From positions 1 to 64,000 of the forward strand of contig JAFLTQ010000005.1 in the NCBI GenBank assembly GCA_022510385.1: a stretch of 64,000 nt of DNA, given 5' to 3'. Shown here one piece after another: positions 63,754 to 64,000 of the stretch. Position 1 is the stretch's first letter. Each line of letters starts with the position of its first letter. The notes below the pieces were generated by a model. That model searched no databases. It had not been told where the DNA came from and worked only from the letters and a program-made list of their open reading frames with translations. The position numbers and the translations under genes are program-made. This DNA comes from Muribaculaceae bacterium (GTDB taxonomy: Bacteria; Bacteroidota; Bacteroidia; Bacteroidales; Muribaculaceae).

Positions 63754-64000
63754 TTATCCTTTCAGTCGGTTCTTTTGGTGGCGTAAATCCATAGTGCCAC
63801 TTGGCGTGCCGTCATCAAAAATATACTCTATATCCTTATGAAGTTTTTTGTTGCGGACTTCAAGCTCCTTTACCCGGCGCCTCATCCGGAAATAAGCTTG
63901 TACCATAAATATCAGTATAACAGCTAAAACATACACAAGTGTTATTGCAGTCTTTCGCATCACCCTATTTTCCTGACGTTGCTGTTCCTGTGCTTTGTAT
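63754..64000 (-). CDS. small membrane protein, 5' end beyond the window
   Basis: A one-helix protein with TAITLVYVLAVILIFMVQAYF, a basic/coiled segment (RMRRRVKELEVRNKKLHKD) and a C-terminal tail ending RHQKNRLKG. GTG 63963 or ATG 63960 could start it (69 or 68 residues). However, the frame stays open upstream to the window edge and reads KAQEQQRQENR, which looks coding, so the true start may lie outside. Not recognised as a named family. It is 96 bases upstream of leuS in the same direction. Confidence 0.6.
   Translation of the reverse strand, partial: YKAQEQQRQENRVMRKTAITLVYVLAVILIFMVQAYFRMRRRVKELEVRNKKLHKDIEYIFDDGTPSGTMDLRHQKNRLKG

Overview
The window looks like a chromosome segment of a gut-type member of the Bacteroidales, most like the Muribaculaceae/Bacteroides side of the order (family placement is inference). 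Evidence: two SusC/SusD outer-membrane glycan uptake loci, a PorZ-like type IX secretion protein and type IX-like C-terminal sorting domains, lipoproteins with short signal peptides, DUF4834 and DUF4960 proteins, a b-type menaquinol:fumarate reductase operon, and many promoters of the Bacteroidota form TTTG-N20-TAnnTTTG. I see no rRNA or tRNA gene, no CRISPR array, and no transposase or integrase.

Layout. 0-10 kb is housekeeping: YebC, a DegT-type aminotransferase, the fumarate reductase/succinate dehydrogenase operon (cytochrome subunit with an unusual 160-residue tail), sigma-54 with a membrane coiled-coil partner, and a TPR membrane protein. 10.7-27.6 kb holds two adjacent glycan loci on the minus strand: SusC-SusD-SusE-SusF (starch-like binding proteins, no enzyme here) and SusC-SusD-DUF4960-GH32, whose order matches the Bacteroides levan locus. 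A DUF115-like gene separates them.

27.7-47.5 kb is an accessory stretch: an iron alcohol dehydrogenase, a 900-residue surface protein with an internal domain duplication, an outer-membrane barrel protein, a Ca/Na antiporter, two AAA/DUF4143 ATPases each with a perfect palindrome at its promoter, a collagen-like/BACON/leucine-rich lipoprotein, a small HTH gene behind a structured leader, a transmembrane Ser/Thr kinase divergent from a probable regulator with an interlocked promoter, a C10 cysteine protease with leucine-rich repeats, two broken fragments of the yifB gene found intact further right, and a YefM-YoeB toxin-antitoxin pair with its operator.

47.5-64 kb returns to core functions. 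A minus-strand operon carries lipid kinase, outer-membrane phospholipase A, Mrp and YifB, followed by a nonsense-interrupted DUF3791 gene and a GH20 hexosaminidase. Divergent from it is psd-pssA-DUF4834-histidine kinase, so phospholipid synthesis and breakdown genes sit back to back. PorZ-like, RdgB and LeuS genes and a partial small membrane protein close the window.

The most novel items are the promoter palindromes of the two DUF4143 ATPases, the structured leader of the small HTH gene, the apparently leaderless regulator interlocked with the kinase promoter, the chimeric yifB fragments flanking the C10 protease, and the extended cytochrome b subunit.
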